Of a stretch of 64,000 bases of DNA, positions 9,063 to 16,919 are shown piece after piece; position 1 is the stretch's first letter; each line of letters opens with the position of its first letter. Below the pieces are notes generated by a model, which did no database searches, was not told the DNA's origin, and saw nothing but the letters and a program-made list of their open reading frames with translations. The position numbers and the translations under genes are program-made. Location: contig NZ_QUOU01000001.1 in assembly GCF_003390335.1 (NCBI RefSeq), positions 372,001 to 436,000 of the forward strand. The letters are read 5' to 3'. This DNA comes from Thalassotalea euphylliae. GTDB lineage: Bacteria; Pseudomonadota; Gammaproteobacteria; Enterobacterales; Alteromonadaceae.

Positions 9063-11021
9063 ATGGAGTTAATCCCGTCACTACAACAGTATTTTGGCTT
9101 TGACCAATTTAGGGCAGGGCAAGAGCAAGTGGTTCAGCAACTCTTGGCAGGCAATTCTTCATTGGCGATATTTCCAACTGGCTCCGGTAAGTCTTTATGC
9201 TATCAATTAGCGGCACTGCATTTACCGCACCTAACTTTAGTGGTGTCACCTTTATTAGCGTTAATGAAAGACCAATTAGGATTTTTACGCAGTAAAGGTA
9301 TTAATGCTGCGAGTATTGATTCAACGCTCAGCTATGAAGAACATCAAGGTGTAGTGCAGGGGCTAAATAACGGCGAAATCAAAATATTGATGGTATCGGT
9401 CGAACGCTTTAAGAATGAACGCTTTCGGCAACTGATTCATCGTTTACCTATTTCTATGCTCGTCGTTGATGAAGCACATTGTGTCTCCGAGTGGGGGCAT
9501 AACTTTCGTCCGGACTATCTAAAGCTGCCCACTTACGCCAAAGAGCTAAATATTCCGTTAACGCTACTATTAACAGCAACCGCAACCAAACAAGTGAAAC
9601 AAGATATGGCAGAGCGCTTTGCCATCGCACTTGAGCATATCGTACAAACCGGCTTTTATCGTCAAAACTTGGATTTATCTGTGGTTGCTTGTGTTGAGGA
9701 ACAAAAGCAGGCGCAATTGTTAAAGGTAGTTGCCGAACAACAACAGCAATTAAGCGGGCAAAACTCTTGTGGAGTGGTTTATGTCACCTTACAACAATCT
9801 GCCGAGCAGGTAGCGAGTTTTCTTATCCAGCAAGGTATCAATGCAAAAGCCTACCATGCAGGGTTAGACAATGAAGTACGCAGTGATATTCAGCAACGGT
9901 TTATGGCTGGGGAAATTCAAGTGGTCGTTGCCACCATTGCCTTTGGTATGGGGGTGGATAAAAGTGATATCCGCTTCGTGATTCATTATGACCTGCCCAA
10001 GTCGATTGAAAACTATAGCCAAGAAATTGGTCGTGCAGGGCGAGATGGTCAGCCAAGCAATTGCATTGTGCTAGCAAATCTTGATGGTTTAACCGTATTG
10101 GAAAACTTCGTTTATGGTGACACGCCCGAGCAAACCGGTATCGAACATGTACTTAATGATATTCGCGAAGAGCAGGAACATGGTAATTGGTCTTTACAAT
10201 TACATCGATTATCGACTGCCAGTAATATTAAACAGCTACCACTCAAAACTTTATTAGTGCAACTTGAGCTAGCGGGTGTACTGCAGGCGAGTTATAGCTA
10301 CTTTGCGGAAGTAAAGTTTAAGTTTGTTAGCACAGCGCAAGAAATCGTCGCCATGTTTGCGGGCGAGCGACAGCAGTTTTTACAAACCGTTTTCGATTAT
10401 TCTGCTGGTAAAAAAGTTTGGTATCAGCCTGATTTTGATGCCATCAGCCACCATAGCGGTAGTGATCGCAAACGTATTTTAACGGCACTTGAGTATCTAG
10501 CCGATAAAGGTTTAATCGTTATCGAAACCAAACAAGTGACCGATGTTTATCGGGTTAATCAGCAGGCTTTAAATAATGAAGGATTAGCTGGCTACTTGGC
10601 TGATTACTTTGCCAGTAACGAAAGCAAAGAGATTGCGCGTTTAAGCCGATTAGTGGCGTTTTTCAATTCTGCTGATTGTTTAACCGCGCAACTGGCTCGT
10701 TATTTTGATGATAACCAAGCGCCTGATCAGTGTGGCCATTGCAGTGTCTGTCGAGGTCAGGTGGCAAACCTTACACTATCTACACAAAGCATGTGGCCAG
10801 AAGATAACGTAATAAAAGCTGCGGCTAATGAATTGGTCGCGCATTTATCGAATAAAGTTGACCAACCAATCTCAATCACCACGATAAGTCGATTCCTCGC
10901 TGGCATGACAGTGCCGATCTTCGGTCGCCATAAAGTGAAATCACTGAGCGGTTTTGGTTTGTGTCAGCAATTACCTTATGCCGAGGTTAAACAAAAACTG
11001 AATCATTTACTTAGCACATAG
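9063..11021 (+). CDS. RecQ-family ATP-dependent DNA helicase
   Basis: A 652-aa superfamily 2 helicase. It has Walker A FPTGSGKSLCYQ at 37-48, the DEAH box at 136-139 followed by CVSEWGHNFRPDY (the RecQ aromatic-rich loop), SAT-like LTATATKQ, and motif VI QEIGRAGRDGQPS. A cysteine cluster DQCGHCSVC (C557, C560, C563) fits the RecQ zinc-binding region. The last 90 residues do not look like a normal HRDC domain. I chose the ATG at 9063 because AAGGAA lies 7 bases upstream. It follows jetD by 36 bases on the same strand, so it may be part of the defence operon rather than the housekeeping recQ. Confidence 0.88.
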   Translation: MELIPSLQQYFGFDQFRAGQEQVVQQLLAGNSSLAIFPTGSGKSLCYQLAALHLPHLTLVVSPLLALMKDQLGFLRSKGINAASIDSTLSYEEHQGVVQGLNNGEIKILMVSVERFKNERFRQLIHRLPISMLVVDEAHCVSEWGHNFRPDYLKLPTYAKELNIPLTLLLTATATKQVKQDMAERFAIALEHIVQTGFYRQNLDLSVVACVEEQKQAQLLKVVAEQQQQLSGQNSCGVVYVTLQQSAEQVASFLIQQGINAKAYHAGLDNEVRSDIQQRFMAGEIQVVVATIAFGMGVDKSDIRFVIHYDLPKSIENYSQEIGRAGRDGQPSNCIVLANLDGLTVLENFVYGDTPEQTGIEHVLNDIREEQEHGNWSLQLHRLSTASNIKQLPLKTLLVQLELAGVLQASYSYFAEVKFKFVSTAQEIVAMFAGERQQFLQTVFDYSAGKKVWYQPDFDAISHHSGSDRKRILTALEYLADKGLIVIETKQVTDVYRVNQQALNNEGLAGYLADYFASNESKEIARLSRLVAFFNSADCLTAQLARYFDDNQAPDQCGHCSVCRGQVANLTLSTQSMWPEDNVIKAAANELVAHLSNKVDQPISITTISRFLAGMTVPIFGRHKVKSLSGFGLCQQLPYAEVKQKLNHLLST

Positions 11022-11060
11022 TTTTATTCGCTCACCGGAAACTGGCATTCAAATTAAGTG

Positions 11061-11088
11061 TTGCACTTTTAAGCAGTTTAAGTATAAT
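11061..11088 (+). promoter_or_regulatory. Sigma-70 promoter of the S10 operon
   Basis: TTGCAC at 11061-11066 and TATAAT at 11083-11088 are separated by 16 bases. This is the best promoter match in the gap between the helicase gene and rpsJ, and it sits 40 bases past the helicase stop. Transcription would start near 11095, giving a leader of about 190 bases before rpsJ. Confidence 0.75.
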
Positions 11089-11094
11089 GCGCGT

Positions 11095-11282
11095 CCACGT
11101 TGGCGAATGCCTACGTGAGATGTAAAGATTATTTAGTTTCTGGTTTCGGCCAAAGCCAAGTAATTCTTGCTATACAGCGACTCCGATTGGGAGTCGAATG
11201 AAATAATCGGTACACCCCCCTTCAATCACTATGAAGGCGATGGGCTGTACTTTGTTCGTTCTTTTATTAGGGGATTTGATAA
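11095..11282 (+). promoter_or_regulatory. S10 operon leader, candidate L4-responsive attenuator
   Basis: The leader contains at least two hairpins. CGACTCC/GGAGTCG lies at 11178-11196. A longer composite stem runs from GTACA (11210) to TGTAC (11250), enclosing CCTTCA/TGAAGG, and is followed by a T-rich stretch. In enterobacteria ribosomal protein L4 binds such a leader and represses the whole S10 operon by attenuation and translation inhibition. The position and shape match; L4 binding here is inferred. Confidence 0.6.
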
Positions 11283-11594
11283 ATGTCAAATCAAAGAATT
11301 CGCATTCGTTTGAAAGCGTTCGATCATCGTTTGATTGATCAATCTACAGCAGAGATCGTTGACACTGCTAAACGCACTGGTGCACAGGTTCGTGGTCCTA
11401 TTCCATTACCAACGCGCAAAGAGCGTTTCACTGTTTTGATTTCTCCACACGTTAACAAAGATGCGCGTGACCAGTACGAGATTCGTACTCACAAGCGTTT
11501 AATTGATATCGTAGAACCAACTGAAAAGACTGTTGATGCATTAATGCGTTTAGACTTAGCAGCTGGTGTCGACGTTCAAATTAGCTTGGGTTAA
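11283..11594 (+). CDS. rpsJ: 30S ribosomal protein S10
   Basis: First gene of the S10 operon. The 103-aa product has the usual S10 length and landmarks (RIRLKAFDHRLID, and RTHKRLIDI near the C-terminus). S10 sits in the 30S head and also pairs with NusB in antitermination. An AGGGG ribosome site lies just before the ATG. Complete and unremarkable. Confidence 0.98.
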   Translation: MSNQRIRIRLKAFDHRLIDQSTAEIVDTAKRTGAQVRGPIPLPTRKERFTVLISPHVNKDARDQYEIRTHKRLIDIVEPTEKTVDALMRLDLAAGVDVQISLG

Positions 11595-11608
11595 TAGGGG
11601 GTTTTAAC

Positions 11609-12247
11609 ATGACTATAGGTCTAGTTGGACGTAAAGTTGGTATGACTCGCATCTTCTCTGAAGATGGCGTTTCAACTCCAGTAACTGTCCTAGAAGTTGA
11701 AGCTAACCGTGTTGCTCAGGTAAAAACTGTAGACAACGATGGTTACTCAGCGATTCAAGTTACAACTGGTGCTAAAAAAGCTAACCGTGTAAACAAGCCA
11801 GCAGCTGGTCACTTTGCGAAAGCAGGTATCGAAGCAGGTCGTGGTTTATGGGAATTCCGTTTAGCGGAAGGCGAAGGTGCAGAATTAGCAACTGGTAGCG
11901 AAATCACTGTTGAGCTATTCAACGATACTAAATTAGTAGACGTGACAGGCACTTCAAAGGGTAAAGGTTTCCAAGGCGGTATCAAGCGTTGGAATTTCCG
12001 TACTCAAGATATGTCACACGGTAACTCATTGTCTCACCGTTCAAACGGTTCAATCGGTCAATGTCAAACACCAGGTCGCGTATTTAAAGGCAAAAAAATG
12101 TCTGGTCACATGGGTGCTGCGAAAGTTACTACGCAAAACCTTGAGTTAGTTCGCGTAGATGCTGAACGTAACTTGCTTCTTATTAAAGGTGCAGTTCCGG
12201 GTCACGTAAACGCTGACGTAATCATCAAGCCAGCTGTTAAAGCCTAA
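11609..12247 (+). CDS. rplC: 50S ribosomal protein L3
   Basis: A 212-aa L3, opening MTIGLVGRKVGMTRIF and containing the basic loop HRSNGSIGQCQTPGRVFKGK that reaches toward the peptidyl transferase centre. L3 is an early-assembly protein that binds 23S rRNA. It follows rpsJ after 14 bases in the standard S10 order. Confidence 0.98.
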   Translation: MTIGLVGRKVGMTRIFSEDGVSTPVTVLEVEANRVAQVKTVDNDGYSAIQVTTGAKKANRVNKPAAGHFAKAGIEAGRGLWEFRLAEGEGAELATGSEITVELFNDTKLVDVTGTSKGKGFQGGIKRWNFRTQDMSHGNSLSHRSNGSIGQCQTPGRVFKGKKMSGHMGAAKVTTQNLELVRVDAERNLLLIKGAVPGHVNADVIIKPAVKA

Positions 12248-12265
12248 CGTCTGAGGAGAATTTTG

Positions 12266-12871
12266 ATGGAATTAGCATTAAAAGACGCGTCAGGCGCTGT
12301 TGAAGTTTCAGAAGCAACGTTCGGTCGTGAATTCAACGAAGCTTTAGTACACCAAGTAGTTGTTGCATACGCAGCAGGTGCTCGTCAAGGTACTGTTAAG
12401 CAAAAGAACCGTTCTGAAGTTAGCGGCGGTGGTAAAAAGCCATGGCGTCAAAAAGGTACTGGCCGTGCACGTGCTGGTACAACTCGTGGTCCAATCTGGA
12501 GAACTGGTGGCGTAACATTCGCTGCACGTCCTCAAGACCACAGCCAAAAAGTAAACCGTAAGATGTATCGTGGTGCGATCCAAAGCATCCTTTCTGAGTT
12601 AGTTCGTCAAGACCGTTTAGTGGTTGTTAACGACTTCGCAGTAGATACACCTAAAACTAAAGAATTAGTTGCTAAGCTTAAAGGTTTAGAACTTAAAGAT
12701 GTATTAATCGTTACACCAGAAGTAGACGAGAACTTATTCTTATCTGCTCGCAACTTATACAAAGTTGACGTTCGTGACGTACAAGGCATCGACCCAGTTT
12801 CTTTAGTTGGTTTCGAAAAAGTATTAATGACTGCTGGTGCGGTTAAGCAAATTGAGGAGATGTTAGCATGA
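12266..12871 (+). CDS. rplD: 50S ribosomal protein L4, operon autoregulator
   Basis: A 201-aa L4 with the extended loop GGGKKPWRQKGTGRARAG that lines the exit tunnel. In E. coli L4 also represses its own operon through the S10 leader, and a structured leader is present upstream of rpsJ here. I chose ATG 12266 over the adjacent TTG 12263 because of the GAGGAG ribosome site and family length. Its stop overlaps the rplW start (ATGA). Confidence 0.97.
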   Translation: MELALKDASGAVEVSEATFGREFNEALVHQVVVAYAAGARQGTVKQKNRSEVSGGGKKPWRQKGTGRARAGTTRGPIWRTGGVTFAARPQDHSQKVNRKMYRGAIQSILSELVRQDRLVVVNDFAVDTPKTKELVAKLKGLELKDVLIVTPEVDENLFLSARNLYKVDVRDVQGIDPVSLVGFEKVLMTAGAVKQIEEMLA

Positions 12872-13170
12872 TAAGCGAAGAACGTTTGTTGAAAGTGCTA
12901 TTGGCACCAAACATTTCTGAAAAAGCAACAATGGCTGCTGAAGCAAACAACACGGTTGTTTTCAAAGTAGCTACTACTGCTACAAAAGCTGAAATCAAAG
13001 CCGCTGTTGAGCAACTTTTCGAAGTAAAAGTTGATGGTGTTCGTACTCTAAATGTTAAGGGTAAAACAAAGCGTACAGGTGCTCGTTTTGGTCGTCGTAG
13101 CGACTGGAAAAAAGCGTACGTTACTCTTGCTGAAGGTAGCGACATCGACTTCGTTGGCGCAGAAGCATAG
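12868..13170 (+). CDS. rplW: 50S ribosomal protein L23
   Basis: A 100-aa L23, a tunnel-exit protein that docks trigger factor and SRP. It starts ISEERLLKVLLAPNISEKAT and has the conserved VRTLNVKGKTKR loop. The ATG overlaps the rplD stop by four bases, implying translational coupling. Confidence 0.98.
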   Translation: MISEERLLKVLLAPNISEKATMAAEANNTVVFKVATTATKAEIKAAVEQLFEVKVDGVRTLNVKGKTKRTGARFGRRSDWKKAYVTLAEGSDIDFVGAEA

Positions 13171-13181
13171 GAGAAGTACAA

Positions 13182-14006
13182 ATGGCTGTAGTTAAATGTA
13201 AACCAACTTCTCCGGGTCGTCGCCACGTCGTTAAAGTGGTTAACCCGGACTTGTACAAAGGTAAGCCTTACGCACCACTTTTAGAGAAAAACTCTAAGTC
13301 TGGCGGTCGTAACAATACTGGTCGTATTACAGTTCGTCACGTTGGTGGTGGTCACAAGCATCACTATCGCGTAATTGACTTTAAGCGTACTAAAGACGGT
13401 ATCCCTGCAAAAGTTGAGCGTTTGGAATATGATCCAAACCGCAGCGCAAACATCGCTTTAGTATTATACGCAGACGGTGAGCGTCGTTACATCTTAGCAC
13501 CTAAAGGTGTTCAAGCTGGCGATTCAATCCAGTCTGGTGTAGATGCACCTATCAAAGCAGGTAACACGTTGCCACTTCGCAACATGCCGCTAGGTAGTGT
13601 AATCCACGCAATCGAATTGAAGCCTGGTAAAGGTGCTCAAATCGCGCGTGCTGCTGGTACTTATGCACAATTAGTTGCTAAAGACGGCGCTTACGTAACT
13701 CTACGTCTTCGTTCAGGCGAAATGCGTAAAGTTGAAGCGGAATGTCGTGCAACTTTAGGTGAAATCGGTAACGCAGAACACATGTTACGTTCTCTTGGTA
13801 AAGCCGGTGCTAACCGCTGGCGTGGTGTTCGTCCTACCGTACGTGGTGTGGCGATGAACCCGGTTGATCACCCGCACGGTGGTGGTGAAGGTCGTACTTC
13901 AGGTGGTCGTCACCCAGTATCGCCTTGGGGTGTACCTACTAAGGGTTACAAGACTCGTAAGAACAAGCGTACTGATAAGTTCATCGTACGTCGTCGTACT
14001 AAGTAA
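13182..14006 (+). CDS. rplB: 50S ribosomal protein L2
   Basis: A 274-aa L2 carrying NNTGRITVRHVGGGHKHHYR and the C-terminal MNPVDHPHGGGEGR motif, whose histidine lies near the peptidyl transferase centre. L2 is needed for subunit association. Complete and in standard position. Confidence 0.98.
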   Translation: MAVVKCKPTSPGRRHVVKVVNPDLYKGKPYAPLLEKNSKSGGRNNTGRITVRHVGGGHKHHYRVIDFKRTKDGIPAKVERLEYDPNRSANIALVLYADGERRYILAPKGVQAGDSIQSGVDAPIKAGNTLPLRNMPLGSVIHAIELKPGKGAQIARAAGTYAQLVAKDGAYVTLRLRSGEMRKVEAECRATLGEIGNAEHMLRSLGKAGANRWRGVRPTVRGVAMNPVDHPHGGGEGRTSGGRHPVSPWGVPTKGYKTRKNKRTDKFIVRRRTK

Positions 14007-14037
14007 TAGTACTAGTTATTAAATAAGAGGAAATACC

Positions 14038-14316
14038 ATGCCACGTTCTCTCAAGAAAGGTCCATTTATTGACCTACACTTGTTGACGAAGGTAGAGAAA
14101 GCTCTGGAAAGCGGGAACAAGAAACCTATCAAGACTTGGTCTCGTCGCTCAATGATCATCCCTAACATGATCGGATTGACCATTGCTGTCCATAATGGCC
14201 GTCAACACGTACCTGTATTTGTAACTGATGAAATGATCGGTCACAAATTAGGTGAATTTGCACCAACTCGCACTTACCGTGGTCACGCTGCGGACAAGAA
14301 AGCGAAGAAGAAGTAA
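14038..14316 (+). CDS. rpsS: 30S ribosomal protein S19
   Basis: A 92-aa S19 starting PRSLKKGPFIDLHLL and ending in a lysine-rich tail. S19 forms a complex with S13 in the 30S head and touches A-site tRNA. An AGAGGAAA ribosome site precedes the ATG. Confidence 0.98.
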   Translation: MPRSLKKGPFIDLHLLTKVEKALESGNKKPIKTWSRRSMIIPNMIGLTIAVHNGRQHVPVFVTDEMIGHKLGEFAPTRTYRGHAADKKAKKK

Positions 14317-14327
14317 GGGGAAGTTAA

Positions 14328-14660
14328 ATGGAAGCAATTGCTAAACATAAATTTGCCCGCGGTTCTGCGCAAAAAGCACGTTTAGTGGTAGACCAAATTC
14401 GTGGTCTTCACGTTGAAAAAGCGTTAGAAATCTTAGAGTACAGCAACAAATCAGCTGCTGTTTTAGTTAAGAAAGTTCTAAACTCAGCGATCGCTAATGC
14501 AGAGCACAACGAAGGTGCAGACATCGATGAATTATTCGTTAAAACTATTATGGTTGACGATGGTCCTACGATGAAACGTATCAAGCCACGTGCGAAAGGT
14601 CGCGCGGATCGTATCCTTAAGCGTACTAGTCACATTACTGTGATTGTTGCTGATAGCTAG
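14328..14660 (+). CDS. rplV: 50S ribosomal protein L22
   Basis: A 110-aa L22 with the SAQKARLVVDQIRG opening and the tunnel hairpin MKRIKPRAKGRADRILKRTS, which interacts with nascent chains and is a classic site of macrolide resistance changes. The hairpin shows no deletion. Confidence 0.98.
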   Translation: MEAIAKHKFARGSAQKARLVVDQIRGLHVEKALEILEYSNKSAAVLVKKVLNSAIANAEHNEGADIDELFVKTIMVDDGPTMKRIKPRAKGRADRILKRTSHITVIVADS

Positions 14661-14671
14661 GAGATATTAGT

Positions 14672-15364
14672 ATGGGTCAAAAAGTACATCCTACCGGTAT
14701 TCGCTTAGGTATCACCAAGCCTTTCGCGTCTACATGGTTTGCAAGCACTAAAGAGTTTGCAGATAACATTCATGGCGATCACTTAGTACGTCAATACTTA
14801 ACTGAAAAGTTAAAGCGTGCTTCGTTATCAAAAATCGTAATCGAGCGTCCAGCTAAGTCTATCCGCGTAACGATTCACACGGCTCGTCCGGGTGTTGTTA
14901 TCGGTAAGAAAGGTGAAGACGTAGAAAAGTTACGTTTACACGTATCTAAAATCGCTGGTGTACCTGCGCAAATCAACATTGCTGAAGTACGTAAGCCAGA
15001 GATGGATGCACAACTAGTTGCTGACAGCATTGCTAGCCAACTAGAGCGTCGTGTTATGTTCCGTCGCGCGATGAAGCGTGCCGTACAAAACGCTATGCGT
15101 TTAGGTGCTAAAGGTATCAAAGTTGAAGTTAGTGGTCGTTTAGGCGGCGCGGACATCGCTCGTTCAGAGTGGTACCGTGAAGGCCGTGTACCATTACACA
15201 CTTTACGTGCTGATATCGATTACGCAACTGCACGTGGTGAAACTACTTACGGTACTATCGGTATCAAAGTGTGGATCTTCAAAGGTGAAGTTATCGGTGG
15301 TATGCCTGCACAGGTTGAAGCACCAGCTAAGCCTAAGAAGCGCAACAACCGCAAGAGCAAGTAG
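14672..15364 (+). CDS. rpsC: 30S ribosomal protein S3
   Basis: A 230-aa S3 with the KH domain motif RPGVVIGKKGEDVEKLR and the C-terminal domain GRLGGADIARSEWYREGRVP. S3 lines the mRNA entry channel and contributes to mRNA helicase activity. Complete, with a short lysine-rich tail. Confidence 0.98.
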   Translation: MGQKVHPTGIRLGITKPFASTWFASTKEFADNIHGDHLVRQYLTEKLKRASLSKIVIERPAKSIRVTIHTARPGVVIGKKGEDVEKLRLHVSKIAGVPAQINIAEVRKPEMDAQLVADSIASQLERRVMFRRAMKRAVQNAMRLGAKGIKVEVSGRLGGADIARSEWYREGRVPLHTLRADIDYATARGETTYGTIGIKVWIFKGEVIGGMPAQVEAPAKPKKRNNRKSK

Positions 15365-15374
15365 GAGTTAAGTA

Positions 15375-15788
15375 ATGTTACAACCAAAACGTACTAAATT
15401 CCGTAAGCAAATGAAACTGCGTAACCGTGGTCTTGCACACACTGGTAGCACAGTTAGCTTCGGTACTTACGGTTTGAAATCTGTTGAGCGTGGTCGTATG
15501 ACAGCTCGTCAAATCGAAGCAGCTCGTCGTGCAATGACACGTCACGTTAAGCGTCAAGGTAAAATCTGGATCCGTGTATTCCCAGACAAGCCAATTACCA
15601 AGAAGCCTCTTGAGGTTCGTATGGGTAAAGGTAAAGGTTCTGTAGAATACTGGGTATGTCAAATTCTACCGGGTCGTGTTCTTTATGAAATGGAAGGTGT
15701 TCCAGAGGAATTAGCACGCGAAGCTTTCGAGCTTGCAGCAGCTAAACTTCCGTTCAAAACAACCTTCGTAACTAGAACGGTGATGTAA
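15375..15788 (+). CDS. rplP: 50S ribosomal protein L16
   Basis: A 137-aa L16, opening MLQPKRTKFRKQMKLRNRG, with the conserved IRVFPDKPITKKPLEVRMGK segment that contacts A-site tRNA. The arginine later in the chain is the site hydroxylated by RoxA in some species. Its stop overlaps the rpmC start by one base. Confidence 0.98.
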   Translation: MLQPKRTKFRKQMKLRNRGLAHTGSTVSFGTYGLKSVERGRMTARQIEAARRAMTRHVKRQGKIWIRVFPDKPITKKPLEVRMGKGKGSVEYWVCQILPGRVLYEMEGVPEELAREAFELAAAKLPFKTTFVTRTVM

Positions 15789-15979
15789 TGAAAGCTAACG
15801 AACTTAAAGAAAAAAGCATTGAAGAGCTTAATGCTGAATTACTTAACTTACTACGTGAGCAATTTAACTTACGTATGCAAGCAAGTACTGGCCAGTTAGC
15901 TCAAACACACATGCTACGTACAGTGCGTCGCAACATTGCACGCGTTAAAACCATCATCACTGAGAAGGCAGGTGCGTAA
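15788..15979 (+). CDS. rpmC: 50S ribosomal protein L29
   Basis: A 63-aa helical hairpin protein (MKANELKEKSIEELNAELLN) at the tunnel exit next to L23. Both ends overlap neighbours by one base (TAATG), so it is translationally coupled to rplP and rpsQ. Confidence 0.98.
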   Translation: MKANELKEKSIEELNAELLNLLREQFNLRMQASTGQLAQTHMLRTVRRNIARVKTIITEKAGA

Positions 15980-16227
15980 TGACTGATAAAATCCGTACAT
16001 TACAAGGTCGCGTAGTTAGCGACAAGATGGACAAGTCGATCACAGTGTTGATTGAGCGTCGTGTAAAACACCCTATCTACGGTAAATTCATTACGCGTTC
16101 AACTAAGTTGAAAGTACACGATGAAGCTAACGTATGTAACGCGGGCGACGTAGTAACTATTCGTGAATGTGCGCCAATCTCTAAGACTAAGTCTTGGACT
16201 TTGGTTGACGTGGTAGAAAAAGCTTAA
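15979..16227 (+). CDS. rpsQ: 30S ribosomal protein S17
   Basis: An 82-aa S17 with the OB-fold sequence TLQGRVVSDKMDKSITVLIE. It binds 16S helices 11 and 7 early in assembly. It is the last gene of the S10 operon. Its 3' end has been copied twice into the downstream intergenic region, each copy leading into its own terminator. Confidence 0.98.
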   Translation: MTDKIRTLQGRVVSDKMDKSITVLIERRVKHPIYGKFITRSTKLKVHDEANVCNAGDVVTIRECAPISKTKSWTLVDVVEKA

Positions 16228-16260
16228 TCGCTTAACTACTAAATCACTTTAGTTATACTA

Positions 16261-16300
16261 AAAAGGCTCTGCTGTTAATTCAGCAGAGCCTTTTTGTTTT
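16261..16300 (+). terminator. S10 operon terminator 1
   Basis: A GGCTCTGCTG/CAGCAGAGCC stem (10 perfect pairs, 6-base loop) is preceded by A residues and followed by TTTTTGTTTTT. A strong Rho-independent terminator 34 bases after the rpsQ stop. Confidence 0.95.
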
Positions 16301-16414
16301 TATGCATTTTGTGAATGTGCAGCTCAGCCTAATAGCTCTAAGACTAAGTCTTGGACTTTGGTTGACGTGGTAGAAAAAGCTTAATCGCTTAACTACTAGA
16401 TCACTTTAGTTATC

Positions 16415-16450
16415 AAAAAGCCCCATCGTTAACGCGGTGGGGCTTTTTTA
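16415..16450 (+). terminator. S10 operon terminator 2
   Basis: An AGCCCCATCG/CGGTGGGGCT stem with one G-T pair and a six-base loop is followed by six T residues. Its stem sequence is unrelated to terminator 1 although the DNA leading into it is a copy of the rpsQ tail. Confidence 0.92.
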
Positions 16451-16545
16451 ATGCCTGAAAGATTAAGTCTTGGACTTTGGTTGATTTTGGTTTTGCTAAA
16501 GTAAAAAAGCTTAATTAGTTTTTCTAGTTCACTTTAGTGACACTC

Positions 16546-16581
16546 AAAAGGCTCCACTAATTATTTAGCGGGGCCTTTTTG
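16546..16581 (+). terminator. S10 operon terminator 3
   Basis: A GGCTCCACTAA/TTAGCGGGGCC stem with two G-T type pairs and a TTAT loop is followed by TTTTTG. Third in the series and weaker than the first two. Confidence 0.85.
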
Positions 16582-16919
16582 TTTCTATGGCATTCGTGGG
16601 TGTGCAATGTCTTATAACGTCGCCAACTCTTAGTTTTTGACTGTGTTTAATGTATATTGCTGCAATAGTAAAAAAATTTGATCCAATAACTGACTCAATT
16701 CGTTCAATGCCTCTTGTTCTTTATTAAGCCTTATTCCTTATTAGCAAATGAACTCATATATTTTATATACCGGTTTTGTTAATGTGCAGACGTTAACGTT
16801 GGCGAGTAGAGTTTTCTGGCTATTGTTCTGCCCTAATGGCATCGGTTAATGGGCTAAATAACTTTGGTATTTATTCGTGGTTTACCATCAGTGACATTAG
16901 GGGGGTAGTTGACCTTGTT
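16582..16919. other. Gap before the periplasmic binding protein gene
   Basis: About 340 bases without a convincing gene. The first part resembles the spacer after terminator 1. The rest is AT-rich, with TATATTTTATATAC near 16755-16770 that may hold a promoter. An in-frame ATG at 16836 exists but would put a non-signal segment before a clear signal peptide, so I treat it as untranslated. Confidence 0.4.

Larger units (their letters stand above)
16161..16550 (+). repeat. Three tandem degenerate copies of the rpsQ 3' end
   Basis: The segment around TCTTGGACTTTGGTTGA occurs inside rpsQ (from 16191), again from 16348 and again from 16467. Copy 2 repeats the last codons of rpsQ and its trailer almost exactly, including AGCTTAATCGCTTAACTACT. 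Copy 3 is clearly more decayed. Each copy runs into a different terminator hairpin, and the sequence after terminator 3 resembles that after terminator 1. The offsets (about 157 and 119 bases) mean the copies have lost or gained material. Confidence 0.85.

Noticed and set aside
14875..15201. Long antisense frames opposite ribosomal protein genes
   Set aside because: Codon bias in highly expressed genes leaves antisense frames open; no ribosome sites or protein-like composition.
16161..16600. Reading the repeats after rpsQ as an array of small regulatory RNAs
   Set aside because: They are degenerate copies of the rpsQ end plus terminators; no separate promoter is visible between them.
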